A DNA stretch of 64,000 nt. Source: Gymnopus androsaceus JB14 (taxonomy: Eukaryota; Basidiomycota; Agaricomycetes; Agaricales; Omphalotaceae). Shown piece after piece: positions 20,510 to 32,050 of the stretch. A program made the translations under genes and the position numbers. The notes beneath the pieces are model-generated. The model saw only the letters and a list, made by a program, of their open reading frames with translations, was not told the DNA's origin and searched no databases. The stretch lies in contig ML769619.1 of assembly GCA_009733575.1 (NCBI GenBank), positions 44,348 to 108,347 of the forward strand. The letters run 5' to 3'. Every line of letters begins with the position of its first letter. Positions within the stretch are counted from its first letter, which is position 1.

Positions 20510-20819
20510 TGTCGCGCTTCATACGCGTATGCACGCATATGAATTCGCAACAAGTTCCTTGGACTTACCATAGTGACATTACATACTTTACATACCAGTT
20601 ATCGGTGCTCTCGGGCACGTTTCGTTCCTTACTACTTACTGTTGCTAGTACAACTGCCATAGATATGTAGGGACTCGGTATGTATAAAGCCAGTACCGCG
20701 TCGAGAGTTAGGACTTTTCCCGCTTGCCAATATATACATTCCTTATCCCGCGAACAACCTCGAATTGCCCTCTCGAACCCGAAGCACATTTCCGTCTACA
20801 CACGGAACCAAGCTTTACA
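20510..20819 (+). repeat. 3-prime LTR of the Gag-protease element
   Basis: Same 310-bp length as the first LTR. It differs at six positions by eye, all C/T or G/A, five of them at CpG sites. TATAAAG is at 20683-20689. Confidence 0.85.
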
Positions 20820-21223
20820 GCGTCTGCTGCTGAGTACGTCTCGACAACGGTACGGGGACACTCAGACTCCCTCGGTATCTCCCCCTCTAACTTGCGCAGG
20901 TTTGAGCTATGCTCAAAGCTCTTACCGGCGCCACACCCCAGGAATGGGCTGAGGACCAACAGATACATAGCTCGACATGGTTTGTCATGTATTTTACTAG
21001 CTTTTGTACTTAATATATCGATATGTAAATCTGGTGCTTAGGCGCTCATCGTAAGGGGAGTGGTTGAATTAATTCGACAAACCATCTCCATTATATTAAC
21101 CCCTAGCTTCCGGAGGAGAACCGGCCTGCAACAACAGGGTTGCTGGATAAGTATAAACAACAACCCCTCGGAAAAGGGGTTGTTGTTCGACAACCGGGGT
21201 TGTCAAACAGAATAATCCTATGA
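20820..21223. other. Retroelement-like debris with a strong hairpin
   Basis: GC-rich sequence in the style of a Gag or Pol 3-prime region, without a readable domain. A 13-bp perfect stem (AACAACAACCCCT at 21156-21168, paired with 21175-21187, 6-nt loop) is followed by a partial repeat of the arm at 21190-21206. No gene. Confidence 0.5.
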
Positions 21224-21523
21224 GATGAGATACCAAAGTTGCACAGCATCGGACTAAGTCCTCATCTTGCAGTGAGTCGAGCCTTTTCTAGGTCATAAAA
21301 TTGATTTCAAGAGAAACTGTATAAAGATTGGGAAATGATGCTGAGTAATCAGAGCTAGTAGTACTAGGAGGCTCTCAAAACATCCCTAGCATGTAGATGA
21401 AGGTCGCAGAGACTTCATTGTGGTAAGGAAATAGGCGGTCGTGGTGATTCAGGTTCGTCTTTCTAAAAAATGGCTTGGGATATCACTTTTTTACGGTATC
21501 TCGCGTGGGTATACGATCAACCA
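21224..21523. repeat. Dispersed repeat, copy A, left part
   Basis: About 80-90 percent identical by eye to 36676-36983. It continues after the inserted element at 22919-23085, so copy A is one repeat split in two. Landmarks are GAGATACCAAAGTTGCACA and AGCTAGTAGTACTAGGAGGC. No ORF. Confidence 0.8.
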
Positions 21524-22918
21524 CATCAGCAAAACCGCCGGATCGTATTCCATATGATCGGTAGATTGATGTGATTGATATGCACAATCATACGCGATCA
21601 CGGCCCAGCGGAATTCCTTTGGCTGTATAATTGTTATACGCAATTTATACCAGGTTTATACACAGTTTATACAACAATACCCATGATCATATTAGTACAG
21701 TAAATAAGTTGACGCTAGTACAAGTCAATCACTATTCAATTGCAGTATGCCCCATGTTCGGCTTCAACATGAAAGATAAGAATATTGTAACAGTACAATA
21801 TGTAGTACATTGGTGCATCGCGGAGAGATGTTTAGGGAGCAATAAAAAAAAGAGAATCCCCAAGTCATCTGAAACTCCGACAAGTCACAAGCTAGCTACT
21901 ATGCAGTCTCATGTGAATTGTGTTCAGTCAAATTTTGGAAGTCAGCGCTTCTTCACTTCCTTTCTTCGCACACTCTTATGCACTTCCTCTACAATAGTAT
22001 CATCAAAGTCCGTTGAAGAAGTCTTTTCTATTTGATCAAAAGTTCAAGAAGGCATGGATAGGAATAACCTGATGTGCATACATCCTTCTTTTTTATGTCT
22101 TCTCCAAGATTGACGTTCATCATAAATATTGCAGAGTCGCTCCAATGTTGCGCCAGGTATGTGAATTCATTTACTGTGAGTATCCGCAGCTTATACCCTT
22201 TTTATTTTGCACAGTGTTATTCGGTGGAGAATTCCTTCTAATGCCTTTGCAATGTAAAGCCTATGGAAGATTGAAGCCAAAACTCATCTCTTGACCGCTG
22301 GCGCTGGTCCCCGTTGGCTCTCTCGAGTCCTTCCTCGCCGGCTCTAATTTTTCCTTGCGGCAGTCTCACTGTGGCAGTGCGTACTTTTTTTTTTCTCAAA
22401 ACTCTCTGCTCCAACACGAGGATTTTCAAGTCATGCCGCCATACTTTGGGTGCCCTGGAAACGCTCGCATGAGTATTATTGCTGTCTGTCTCTTGCAAGC
22501 TCAACCTGACTCAGATACGTTTCCACAGAATTTCCGGTGCGTGATTTATTCATTCCGTTGGGTGGTATAAGGCATTGGAAGCCTTGCGGGACAATGCCAA
22601 CTTCGTAGTCTTTGTACATAACTTTCTTTTGTACTCATTGCTGTACAGACCAATAAATTGTCGATTTGATTGCTTCATTAAAGTGAATGTATATGAATGT
22701 ATAATTAGGCCAAAAGAACTGGTATATTGAATGTATAAAGTTGCGGTATAATTGAGTGTATTTGAGGGTATAAACGAACAAGAAAAAGGGCTATAATTGT
22801 GTATAACCGAGCGTGATGGATATGCACTCGGGGCCCTATACATACGCAGCCAAATCCGTATGATCGGACGTATTTGGCGTGCCTTCATACGGATCACGCA
22901 TGTGCAGTTTTGCTGATG
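21524..22918. mobile_element. 1395-bp inverted-repeat element with TTATAC/GTATAA subterminal arrays
   Basis: Ends are CATCAGCAAAACCGC and, reverse-complemented, CATCAGCAAAACTGC. The uninterrupted relative at 36969-36985 reads GATCAACCATGACTCC. Here the same bases flank the element with only CA duplicated, so the limits come from comparison with an empty site. Subterminal repeats of TTATAC near 21630-21670 and GTATAA near 22690-22805 point inwards from each end. The middle has short frames, for example minus 22238-22504, but no transposase. It is a non-autonomous DNA transposon of unassigned superfamily. Confidence 0.75.
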
Positions 22919-23085
22919 CATGACTCCGAGGAGCTTTTATGCACCTCCACCGCTTGTTTGGAGCTTCGTAGTATGCTACCCTACAACATAGAAGACTTTC
23001 TGGACCAACCCAAACCCTGTGGACAATTGTAGGTACCGTGTGGCCGGGTAGTAGGGGGTGGCCGAGTAGCCAGTTTCCCATAGTA
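22919..23085. repeat. Dispersed repeat, copy A, right part
   Basis: Matches 36976-37142 (CATGACTCCGAGGAGCT through TGGCCGGGTA(G/C)TAGGGGGTGG). It completes copy A after the 1395-bp element. Confidence 0.8.
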
Positions 23086-24300
23086 CCTTGTATCTTGTTC
23101 TACCTCAGTCAGTTCTGCGTGTCCGCGCTAGCACCAGCCATAAATGCAAACATCATATATAATTAAAATACGTAACTGGCCGGCGCAACATCGCACCAAA
23201 TTTGCAACAAAATTTAATGTTACTACTAGTTACAGAAGTGGTCGAGAGTTTTTTGCACCCATGGCTGCTGAACCCATTGAAATTACGGCGTGCTACAGGC
23301 ATTGCGGTATCAACTGGCTGGAGTTTTGCTGAAGCCATAAGGCTTCATTTCCACTCATAACTTGTTTGACCCATGACTGCCGAGCCGATCAAAACGGTAA
23401 GGCGTGTTACAAGCAATGTGGCGTCAAGTGCATTTCCACTCACGAGTCTTTCAAAGTTGAGTAATTTGTGTTTTATTCGCAAGGCTGTTGTGCTCACTGA
23501 ACGTGTTTGAGGTCTTGGCCACATTGATTATCTCCTGCACAAAATTATGTTAATACTGTCCGATGTCGAGACTCAGATGAGCACTCATATCTGTGACCAA
23601 CCTTACGGAAAATTACTTTGGTAAATCGAGTCTACCTGGAATTTTGACAGGGCGCCTATAATTTGACTTGCGCCTGTAACCCGAATGAAGAGTCACAAAA
23701 TGGGGCCTAGATCCGTGACCTGCTGGGGCATTTTGTCCCTTGTGACCCGTGGATTATGTTGGGTGCACTGGACCATTTACAACTGTTCCAGAAAACCTAG
23801 GCCAAGCGAGGCAAGAAATTCAATTCTGGTGGGGCTTGTGGGCGAATGAATCGAACGGAGTAGCAACTAAATAGGAAGCTGTGTTAAAAGAACTGGCCTA
23901 GGCTTTCTGGAATGGCTGTAACAAAATTATCTTAATATCTGTACCCTGGAAGGCGTTGCTATGTTAAATAACGTCAATATGACAGTATCCGCATGCTGCA
24001 AGTGGTCACTATGCCAAATTACATTTTTGGACAGATTTCGAAAATGTTAATGATCATTGCTAGACCGTTTATTATATATAGTACTTTGATTTCAGCACTC
24101 CCAGTCATTTCATGCTCCCGCCCGGTAAATCGTCTATTCTTCATGGTCAATATTGCTTATAACTGATTTACAGTAGCAAGTTCATCATCTCAACCGGTTC
24201 ATCCGCTGCCTCCTATCCTATCTGATCATGGCAAGTTGATGATTCAAAAATTAACTTGAATAAGTCGCTGAGTGACATTTTGATCATAGAGAGCCCAACT
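23086..24300. other. No gene resolved
   Basis: Contains a loose tandem duplication near 23260-23460 (CCATGGCTGCTGAACCCATT / CCATGACTGCCGAGCCGATC, then GG(C)GTGTTACA(A/G)GCA). Otherwise only short frames. Possible 5-prime exons of the membrane-protein gene lie after 24176. Confidence 0.4.
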
Positions 24301-24302
24301 GC

Positions 24303-25028
24303 TCCTTACCCCGAAAACCATGGAGGACATACTTTGGATTGTAGGGACTAGCTGTTTTATGGCTCCTTAAATGATACACTGATGCCGCTTAAAGATAAAC
24401 CACCTCCCCTTATAGCATCACTGCAGAAAAATTGGAACAGGACAATACAAGCCGGTCGGACACTGGTAAGATTTCAATCTCATGAATAACAAATCTAATT
24501 ATTTCTTTTCAGTCGATCGTTCTGTTGTCAATTTCTCTTCTTCTGCTACTGTTAATGAAGAGCCCGATAATTTCATCACACACAGGCCTTGAGGTTGGCC
24601 CATCGAGACTGAAAACCGTTATCTTGACTATGAACTACACTACAATCATGCTTCACCTTAGCTCTGTTTATGCATCTTTCATTCTCATTGACCAAATGAG
24701 CAAAGTTCAACTATATGCATTGCATCATAGAATCTCAGAGCGCAATAACCATGTTGCTGCTCCAAACGCCATTCGCATCTTGCAGCTTTATGGGCTCGAC
24801 AAATCCTGGAAATGGATCTTTTACCACTGTCAGTCATTGTATGTTGACTTGAATTTCATATGCTTATGCTATTTTCTAGGGATTCTTACCATGGGGATTG
24901 GAATTATCTGCTCGCTTTGTGTGATGATGTTGTTTGTCTGGATTTATGAATCCCTTCCGCTTAGAATTGCAGTGACATGTGTCACAGGAATACTGGTATT
25001 CTCGCATGCTACATTTCTTTTTATTTAG
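24303..25028 (+). CDS. Hypothetical multi-pass membrane protein
   Basis: An exon ending GCCGGTCGGACACTG|GTAAG at 24465 and the next from 24513 join in frame (NWNRTIQAGRTL|SIVLLSISLLLLLLM), giving a hydrophobic helix right after a soluble N-terminal part. Further hydrophobic segments are TTIMLHLSSVYASFILI, FICLCYFLGILTMGIGIICSL, MMLFVWIYESL and TCVTGILVFSHATFLFI, with a charged loop (HHRISERNNHVA) between. This suggests four to five membrane helices. The frame ends at 25028. The family is not recognised. The start and the number of upstream exons are uncertain, and a stop in one candidate upstream exon leaves open that it is a remnant. Confidence 0.45.
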
Positions 25029-26539
25029 GTGTCCATGATATATCTATGTTTCTAAAGTTTAATGATTATTAAGTGAGCAGAATGCAGCAACTGCCTCGCA
25101 ATTTGTTGAAAGTCACCCATGATCCCCGACACTGACCCAAGGGAAGGGAGAGTTCTTCGGACAAAAAAGAACTGAAACCTTACATTTTTTCCCACGGTCT
25201 CACAATGGATATACCCAACTCTTACTTCCGCGTTTCTCTTCATCTTGTCATCTGCCCCATTGTCTTCATCAGTCATTGGCTTTAGACCCATAGAATCAAC
25301 AGAAAATGTGTACTATCTATGAAATTTATCTTGCATCCTTGTCCTTGTTGCTGACTTAGTTGTTATCAATGTGCGATGATTCACTTAGACAGAATCTTGG
25401 TTCATACACCCAGTTATAGACCACGTTTACTTTTACTTGGCTTATCTCACTGTGAAGGTTTGCATTTGCTTCGAATGGCTCTTAATTGGGACTGACCTAA
25501 CGAAAAAAGGGTTGCAGAATTTGTTTCAATGCTGTTTACTTGCTATGTACAAAAGTAACTGGACATGCAGCCTGTATTAACCCTGGTCCTTTCGTGGCAT
25601 TGAAGTATCATCTTGGACTTAATAAAGACCTCCAAAAAGAAATTCTAAGAATGGCTATTCTGGTGAAAAACTGCCATATTCAGGTAATTAATCAAAATGA
25701 ACAAGGTTCAGTCTGGACTAGATTGCTTCTGTACATGTAATAAAGCAGCCCCACACACTGAAAAAATTTGAGCTTATTTGACACCACCTGGGGCCTACAT
25801 GGAGGTCATAAAATCCTGGAAAATCATCAGGTATATTGCAGTATGGATCAAAAATTGTTATTTTTCAATTTGGCAGTAGTACAGCTCTCAGCTGAAGCAT
25901 GTATAAAGTGTATTTTTATATGAAGAATGTGAAGATAACCATTACAGCTGTTCCCACACTCAAAATGCAAAATGTCCAGTCACTTTGGTACATAGCAAGT
26001 AGTAAACAAATGCACACTCCGACTCTGTACCTACTGCTGGCGTTCTCCAACCTGGCATTGGCCAAAATACTTACAGCTCAAAGCATGTACATGCCTTACC
26101 CATGCCAGGTACTCTACAACAACTTTCAGGTCATTAATTGGTCAGACAATGCCATGCCTGAGTTGTTGTCAAGCAAAGTTCATTGTCATTATTGAGGCAG
26201 ACACCAGGACCATGCTCATGACCTTACATGTTGTCCTGCAATGTGGAAAACTTTCACTGATTCTGCGATTTGGAACTTGCAGTGGGGATCAATGCAGGAA
26301 GGGTTGGACTTGTCCACATGGTGTACAATCACTGGGATCTGTGAGTACTCACAGTGTCCTCCCGAAGGAGCCTGGACAATGCATGCGAAGCAGTTTCCCT
26401 GGTAGACTTGATTTTCTCTGAACAAAATTCTTGATAAATAACAGTGCATTACACAGTAGACTCAAGTTAAATAATGTTGCATTACACAGTAGAGACAGAT
26501 GTCCTGTTTATGATTATCACTTGAGCAGAGGCCTGTTGG
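25029..26539. other. No gene resolved
   Basis: Low-GC sequence with short frames on both strands (up to 98 codons, at 25899-26195). None has a recognisable motif. A short direct duplication (AAATAA(C/T)(A/G)(G/T)TGCATTACACAGTAGA) occurs at 26436-26460 and 26470-26491. Confidence 0.4.
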
Positions 26540-27160
26540 GGATTGCCGCAATAGCGGCACTAAGGATGATACAGTGGTTATGAGCTCAGCCAAAATCCTG
26601 GTCCCAACCTGGGACTCAAGGGGCATTGTCCTACTGGAAAATCCAGCACTGCACATTGTAACCATGGTTGGAAATGGTAGGGGGCAGGGCATTTTTGAGG
26701 ATTTCAATGTATTGAGCACTGTTCATGTTGCCTTCAATGTGGTGGAGCTGCCTGGCACCTTCAGGAGCAATACATCACATTCACCTTCCTACTACCCAGA
26801 CCATGGTGCACACATTCTGAAACATTACACTGGGCAAGCTGATCTACCCCTTTTGGCCTTCAACACCACATCAATCCATCTGACCCATCCAGGTTGAACT
26901 TTGACTCATCAGAATAACCCACCATCCATTTCTTCCACTCTGGATCTGTCCAATCCTGCTAAGTCTTTCAAAAGTGTACCATTTTGCAATGTGGATGGGA
27001 GAAAGGAAGGGTTTCTTTCAGCAAATGAGACCACCACAATCAACATTTCAAAGGTTGTGGTGGATTTTATGAGCAGGAGCATGAGGAAAGAGCTGTTATC
27101 CAAGGTCTATGCTATTGACAACATGACTGCTGTCTATCTCATCAACTGCTGCAATCATCT
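26540..27160 (-). pseudogene. Degenerate Tc1-like transposase (second copy)
   Basis: The minus strand has scattered frames parallel to the better-preserved copy at 27430-28413. For example the region 27000-27150 aligns with 28140-28300 (GCATGAGG(A/G)A followed by (G/T)CTG, AACTGC(T/A)), and WYTFERLSRIGQ-type residues correspond to KHHAFGQTWKDWADP. Numerous stops and shifts leave no long frame. It ends just before the terminus of the next element at 27217. Confidence 0.6.
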
Positions 27161-27217
27161 CTTCATTGGAAAAATGGGGAGGATGTGGGTAGTATCTCTT
27201 TTTGAAGCCATATTGTA

Positions 27218-28440
27218 CAGTGATGGCCAAAATTGATCAACCACCCCCAAATCGGGAAATGGGCGCTTAAAATCGTCGAAATGAGGCCTTCAAGCTTGTT
27301 CTTTCAAGACAACTTGTTTTGAGAGCTCAAAAAAAATCACGTAGATATTAGAAGCTGTTAAGTAGATACTAGGCACAAAAAATATACAAATTAGTGGTGC
27401 TAAGGTCCAAAAGTAATACTTTAACTCCCCAAAGACTGCATCTAAGTTAAAACTTGGTCCACAACCCTCCAGCTTCCAGCGGCTTTTCCATACAAGTTGG
27501 AACTGACTCATAAAGCCTCCTCACATACTCACTGAAGCTTGGCCAGTTCCACTCTTCCTCCAAAGCAGCCCACAACTCATCTGTATTCTTTGGCTGCTGC
27601 TGTTGCTTCTTCACCTGCTTCTCAAGATAATCCCAGGCATTTTCAATGGGGGAGAGGTCAGGCGAGTTGGGAGGCCACATGAGGACATAGATGCCACAGT
27701 CCCGGAGCCAGTTTTTTGTGACAGGGGAATTATGTTTGCTGTCGTTGTCTTGTTGGAAGATCCATTTGTTCTTGATGTACTGATGATCAGTGATGGTAGG
27801 GAGCAGGGCAGATTCAAGGATGTGAATACAGAAGACTGTTCATATTGCCATCGATGCAATAGAGCCGTCCAATGCCATTGGGCGTGATGCAACCCCAAAC
27901 ATTCACTTTTCCAGAACCCAGGCCTCGTCGCACATATTGCAAAACATTATGCTTTGCCAATTGGTCAACACCCCTTGGCCTGCAACACCACTGTAGACCA
28001 TCCGACCCATCCAAGTTAAATTTCAACTCGTCTGAATATGCCACTGTAAATTTTTTCCATTCCTCCGGATCTGCCCAATCCTTCCATGTTTGACCAAATG
28101 CATGGTGTTTTGTGATGTGGACTGGGCAAAGGAAGGGCTTCTTGCAATGGATGAAACCATGGCCTTCACGTTCACAGAGATTGCGACGAATTGTGCATTC
28201 AGAAGCATGAGGGAACAAATTTTGCTGCAAGTCAGCTCCATCCACAACCTGCCCAGAATCTATAAGCTCAACTGCATCAAACCGCATCATCCATTTCTTC
28301 AGCAGAAAAGCACCTGGGACAACCAGTATGCTGCCCATAAGCATAGCAACATTCCCTCTTGGCTTGTGTATAGTTCTGAGAGATTGTGAAATGGGTACAG
28401 TGCCCGTGGGCACTTCCCATCACCTGAGTAACCTTAAAAA
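27218..28440 (-). mobile_element. Tc1-like transposon, left terminus at TA 27216-27217
   Basis: Plus strand from 27218 reads CAGTGATGGCCAAAATTGA, a typical Tc1 terminal start preceded by TA. The transposase on the minus strand points towards this end. No matching inverted terminus is found to the right before about 29000, so the right side appears truncated and the limit given is only the end of recognisable coding sequence. Confidence 0.7.
27430..28413 (-). pseudogene. Tc1-like DD34E transposase with one frameshift
   Basis: The first part (28413-27814) encodes the C-terminal part of the paired-like DNA-binding region (CTIRRNLCEREGHG, CKKPFLCPVHITKH) and the first catalytic Asp in VAYSDELKFNLDG. 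A one-base shift near 27825 moves into the frame with IHILESALLPT, then the second Asp in FQQDNDSKHNS and Glu in PDLSPIENAWDYLE, 34 residues apart. The frame ends at about 27445. The N-terminal helix-turn-helix is incomplete. The catalytic residues are all kept, so the copy was functional until recently apart from the shift. Confidence 0.8.
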
Positions 28441-28984
28441 GTACAAAATTTTCAAACCTTTTCATGTGAAACCCGACCAATTTTTTCGAAATAGGTGCAA
28501 TCAACTCCATTTGGATAGCTCTACTTGCCTGGTGCTTTCCTAAGCCAGTGCTTGAGTTTTGGTTTTTGGACCACCATTGAAAAATGAACTTTGCTTAGTC
28601 ATACCCTAATTAGGAAGGTGCCTTCCATATATAGTAATACAGCTTTGACCTTCTCTTCAAAATAAACCAGTTTATTGGCTGTTATTCAGTGCTGTGTCAT
28701 TTTTCCGCATCCATCTGCATCCATCTGCTTGATTCAATCAGTTTCACATGCATCCTTTGCCAAAACCTGGCTTTGCTAGTTAAATAAGAGCATGTTCTGA
28801 ATAGAGGCCATGTGCATGACATTAAAATGCTCAAAAAAGGTGTTATAAGCCTTCCTGCAGCCTGCAGAATGAGTTCCAACAGCACAAAGTTTTGGTTATT
28901 TCGGCTTGCAAAAATGAACACTGTGGGAAATTATTGCCAAATGTGGCTCCAGTTTCTTTCCCGACATAAATCACATTCTTTTGA
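28441..28984. other. No gene; possible LTR-like remnant
   Basis: TATATATAGTAATACAGC near 28628 followed by a region ending in CA-rich sequence looks like part of an LTR promoter, but no partner repeat was found in the window. Only short frames. Confidence 0.35.
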
Positions 28985-31615
28985 GTGGTTTCCTTCCAAA
29001 ACTATTTTTATTATAATTTTAGCTATTTTTTCTGCCCAAAACAGACCTGTTGGAGAAGTGCCTGCAGGCACTGTATGCTTGGGAAAGCATCCAGGTATCC
29101 TATTGCTCAGGTGCGATCATCTCCCCATGCGGAAAAATTTGGAGACATTTTCCACATGGATGTGTGGGGACCATCACAAGTCAGGATGGTAAACCATTGC
29201 ATTTACACACTGACTCTAGTTGACAAAGCAACTGATTGGTTGGAGGAACCCCAAATGAAGTCAAAGGACAAGTCATTTGCACAGTACGTGGTTCTCCAAA
29301 CAGGTCTCCAAACACAATACGGCACAACTGTTAAAGTTCTCCTCTCTGATCAAGGGGGAGAATTTCTCAGTAACAAATTCATGGCATATCTGGAACATAT
29401 TGGGACACAACAATGTCTCACGGTACACAGCACTCCGGAACACAATGGTATAGCGGAACGTGCACATCAAACATTCCTGAATGCAGTTTGAAGTCTTAGG
29501 ACTCCCAAAATGGCTTTGGGGATTCATGATGAAATATGTGGTATATGTTTGGAACAGGACACCAAAGAAAGCCATTGGAATGGCCACTCCATACAAGAAA
29601 CAATTTGGAATTAAACCAGACATTACTAATCTTCACATCTTTGCCAGTATTGTTTACGTCAAATGAGAAAAGGAACCCGGCAAATTGGAACCACAGGCCC
29701 AGGAAGGACACTGGATAGGACTTGAGCCCAAATCAAATGGTCACTACATCTACTGGCCAACACATCACACTGTCACAACAGAGAGGAATGTAGTTTTATC
29801 TGACAGGCAGATCCAACCTGTTGAAGGAGAGGATGGAAATTTGGGAAATTTAGAAACATTGGTCACTGAGTTGGAACAGCCTGTCATACTAGTTCCAGAA
29901 GAAATCGCTGAACCAATTGCACCAGATGAAGTATCTGGCAAACGAGTCAGACGACCCACCAAGAAGATCAGGGACATCATTGAAGGACTTGGAGAAGGAA
30001 GTGATGAGTTGCGACATCTCACTGCATCTATAGGTCAGGTAACATCAGAAATTGAATCTGATCCTTTATCTGTTGCAGAACCTATGCAACAACCTGACAG
30101 CTCCAAATGGTATGATGCCGTGAAGGACAAAATCTCCAGACTCCAGGAACATGGAACCTATACAATTGTCACTCTACCTCCAGATGCCAATATTCTCACA
30201 TCCAAATGGGTCTATTGGACCAAGAAGGATGAACAAGGTCACATTACAGGACACTGAGCTCGTCTTGTTGTATGTGGATTTAATCAGATCCCAGACATTG
30301 ACTACTTCCCAGACAAAACCTTTGCATCTGTCACAAAACTTGCATCAGCCTGTGCTATACTCAGCATTGGAGCTGAGAAAAGCATGATTATTCACCAAAT
30401 GGATGTGAAATCAGCTTACCTTTATGGGCAATTGGATGACAATGAGCGCATTTTTATGAAGGCACCTCCAGGCATTGATATAGGGGTAAAACCAGGTCAA
30501 ACTTTATGGCTTAAACTCACACTTTACAGTTAAACAAGCTGGTTGACGATGGTACATGCGATTCAGGGAAACCATGACCCAACTGGGATTAAAACGGTCT
30601 GATTTTGATCACGCTGTTTTCTATTACACTAATCCCTTCACCATCATTTTTATACATGTTGACGACATGACATTGGTTACCGAAACCCTGGCTATCATGG
30701 AGAAACTAAAGAAAGATATTGGGGCTATAATCAAAGTTGTTGATTCCAGAGAAATCTATTGGCTACTTGGGATCGAGATCCGAAGATCTCTCCATAACAG
30801 GACAATTCACTTATTCCAGTGGTCATACATTGACACCATACTCTCTCACTATGGATTCTTGGATATAAAGCTGCTCTCTATTCCCTTCGATCTCTACATC
30901 CACCTCACCAAAGACCAATCACCCAAACAGTTGAGGATATCGCTTTTATTGTGACAAACCCTACAGAGAGGCCCTTGGTGCTCTCCAGTACTTATCCATT
31001 GCTATTAGACCTGACATCACATATGCAGTCTCTATCCTTGCTCACTTTTCACAAAACCCCAGCATCACTCATTGGAATGGTGTATGCCATGTTTACACCT
31101 ATCTCAAATACACCCAAGACTTCTGGCTCAGTACAAGCAATCAGGAAACAGTCCAAGGCTACACGGATGCAGATGGTATGTCCCAAGAGGACCAACATGG
31201 TATTTCTGGGTACATTTTTATGTTGAATGATGAAGCAGTATCTTGGTTGTTGAAACAACAGGATACCATCTCTTTATCCACCACGGAAGCCAAGTATATT
31301 GCTTTGACCCATGTGGCAAAGGAAGCAATCTGGCTTAGGAACCTTTTATTGGAAATCTTTGGTCCCATTACTCATGCAATCCCCATCATGTCAGACAATC
31401 ATTCCGCCATTGCATTGGCAAAGGATGATCATTTTCATGCCAGGACCAAACACATCAATATCCGATACCACTTCATCCACTACCTCATCAAGGAAGGTAA
31501 AATTTGTCTTACTTACTGCCCTACCAAAAACATGATGGCAGACATCTTCACCAAAGCCTTACCTTTGATGAAAGCCAAATACTTCGCAGCATCCATGGGA
31601 TTAGCAAAGGTTTGA
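28985..31615 (+). pseudogene. Ty1/copia polyprotein remnant 1 (integrase-reverse transcriptase-RNase H)
   Basis: 5-prime truncated: gag and protease are absent. Integrase starts at the zinc-binding end (CRHCMLGKASRYP) and continues DVWGPS, SDQGGEF, HNGIAERAHQTF (DDE residues Asp, Asp, Glu). Reverse transcriptase runs from SSKWYDAVKDKI through KWVYWTKKDEQGHI, VKSAYLYGQLDD and the catalytic IFIHVDDMTLV. RNase H has ADGMSQ, TEAKYIALTH and KDDHFHARTKHI. Stops and shifts occur at 29489, 30256 (CAC TGA where CGA is expected), 30532 and 30954. A polypurine tract and an LTR follow at 31614. Confidence 0.85.
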
Positions 31616-31622
31616 AGGGGAG
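31614..31622 (+). promoter_or_regulatory. Polypurine tract of copia remnant 1
   Basis: GAAGGGGAG directly before the LTR start TGTTGGAATATC; the identical tract precedes the second LTR at 34227-34235. Confidence 0.75.
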
Positions 31623-32050
31623 TGTTGGAATATCAAAGGTAAATATATCTTATCCAACTATACATGGAATACTTTCTTGTAGTCTCCACTTGTTTGTATC
31701 ACCATCCCATGCACTCCACTGTTATCATCTCACAGACTCCACTCAGGTCTCTTGTTGTATCCACTTACTCTCTTGTAGTACCCACTTTGCCATATGCATA
31801 GTAGCCACAAGTATTCACGCAGTAGCCACTTGCCTGATATATTGTTTGTACATAGGACTGTATATAAATCCTAGTACCATACCCTGTAATACCACCATTG
31901 TCCCCCATTGATCTGTGTGATCGTACTACTAAGTCCTGTGTGGACTTATTGCTGCTACTTCCTGTTTAGGAATATAACTCTAATATGTGGGTTTAGAAGA
32001 TAACTTTTTTTGGATGCTCTGATTTGCAAAGCTCATCAGGTTGATCTACA
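31623..32050 (+). repeat. 3-prime LTR of copia remnant 1
   Basis: 428 bp from TGTTGGAATATC to TTGATCTACA. The second copy (34236-35378) has the same ends once its inserted MITE is removed. TATATAAA occurs near 31860 as promoter box. No 5-prime LTR of this copy was found. Confidence 0.8.

Larger units (their letters stand above)
17035..20819 (+). mobile_element. Non-autonomous Ty3-type LTR element carrying only Gag-protease
   Basis: 310-bp LTRs at 17035-17344 and 20510-20819 enclose one long ORF. A primer-binding-site-like sequence follows the first LTR and a polypurine tract precedes the second. The 515 bp after the ORF contains no reverse transcriptase or integrase, so the element depends on another for replication. 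The LTRs show six differences by eye; five are CG in the 5-prime LTR changed to TG or CA in the 3-prime LTR. The flanks do not match (TGTGT before, GCGTC after), so no target duplication is visible. Confidence 0.85.

Noticed and set aside
21524..22918. Helitron
   Set aside because: The element has inverted terminal repeats and a duplicated dinucleotide; no TC start, CTRR end or AT target typical of Helitrons was seen.
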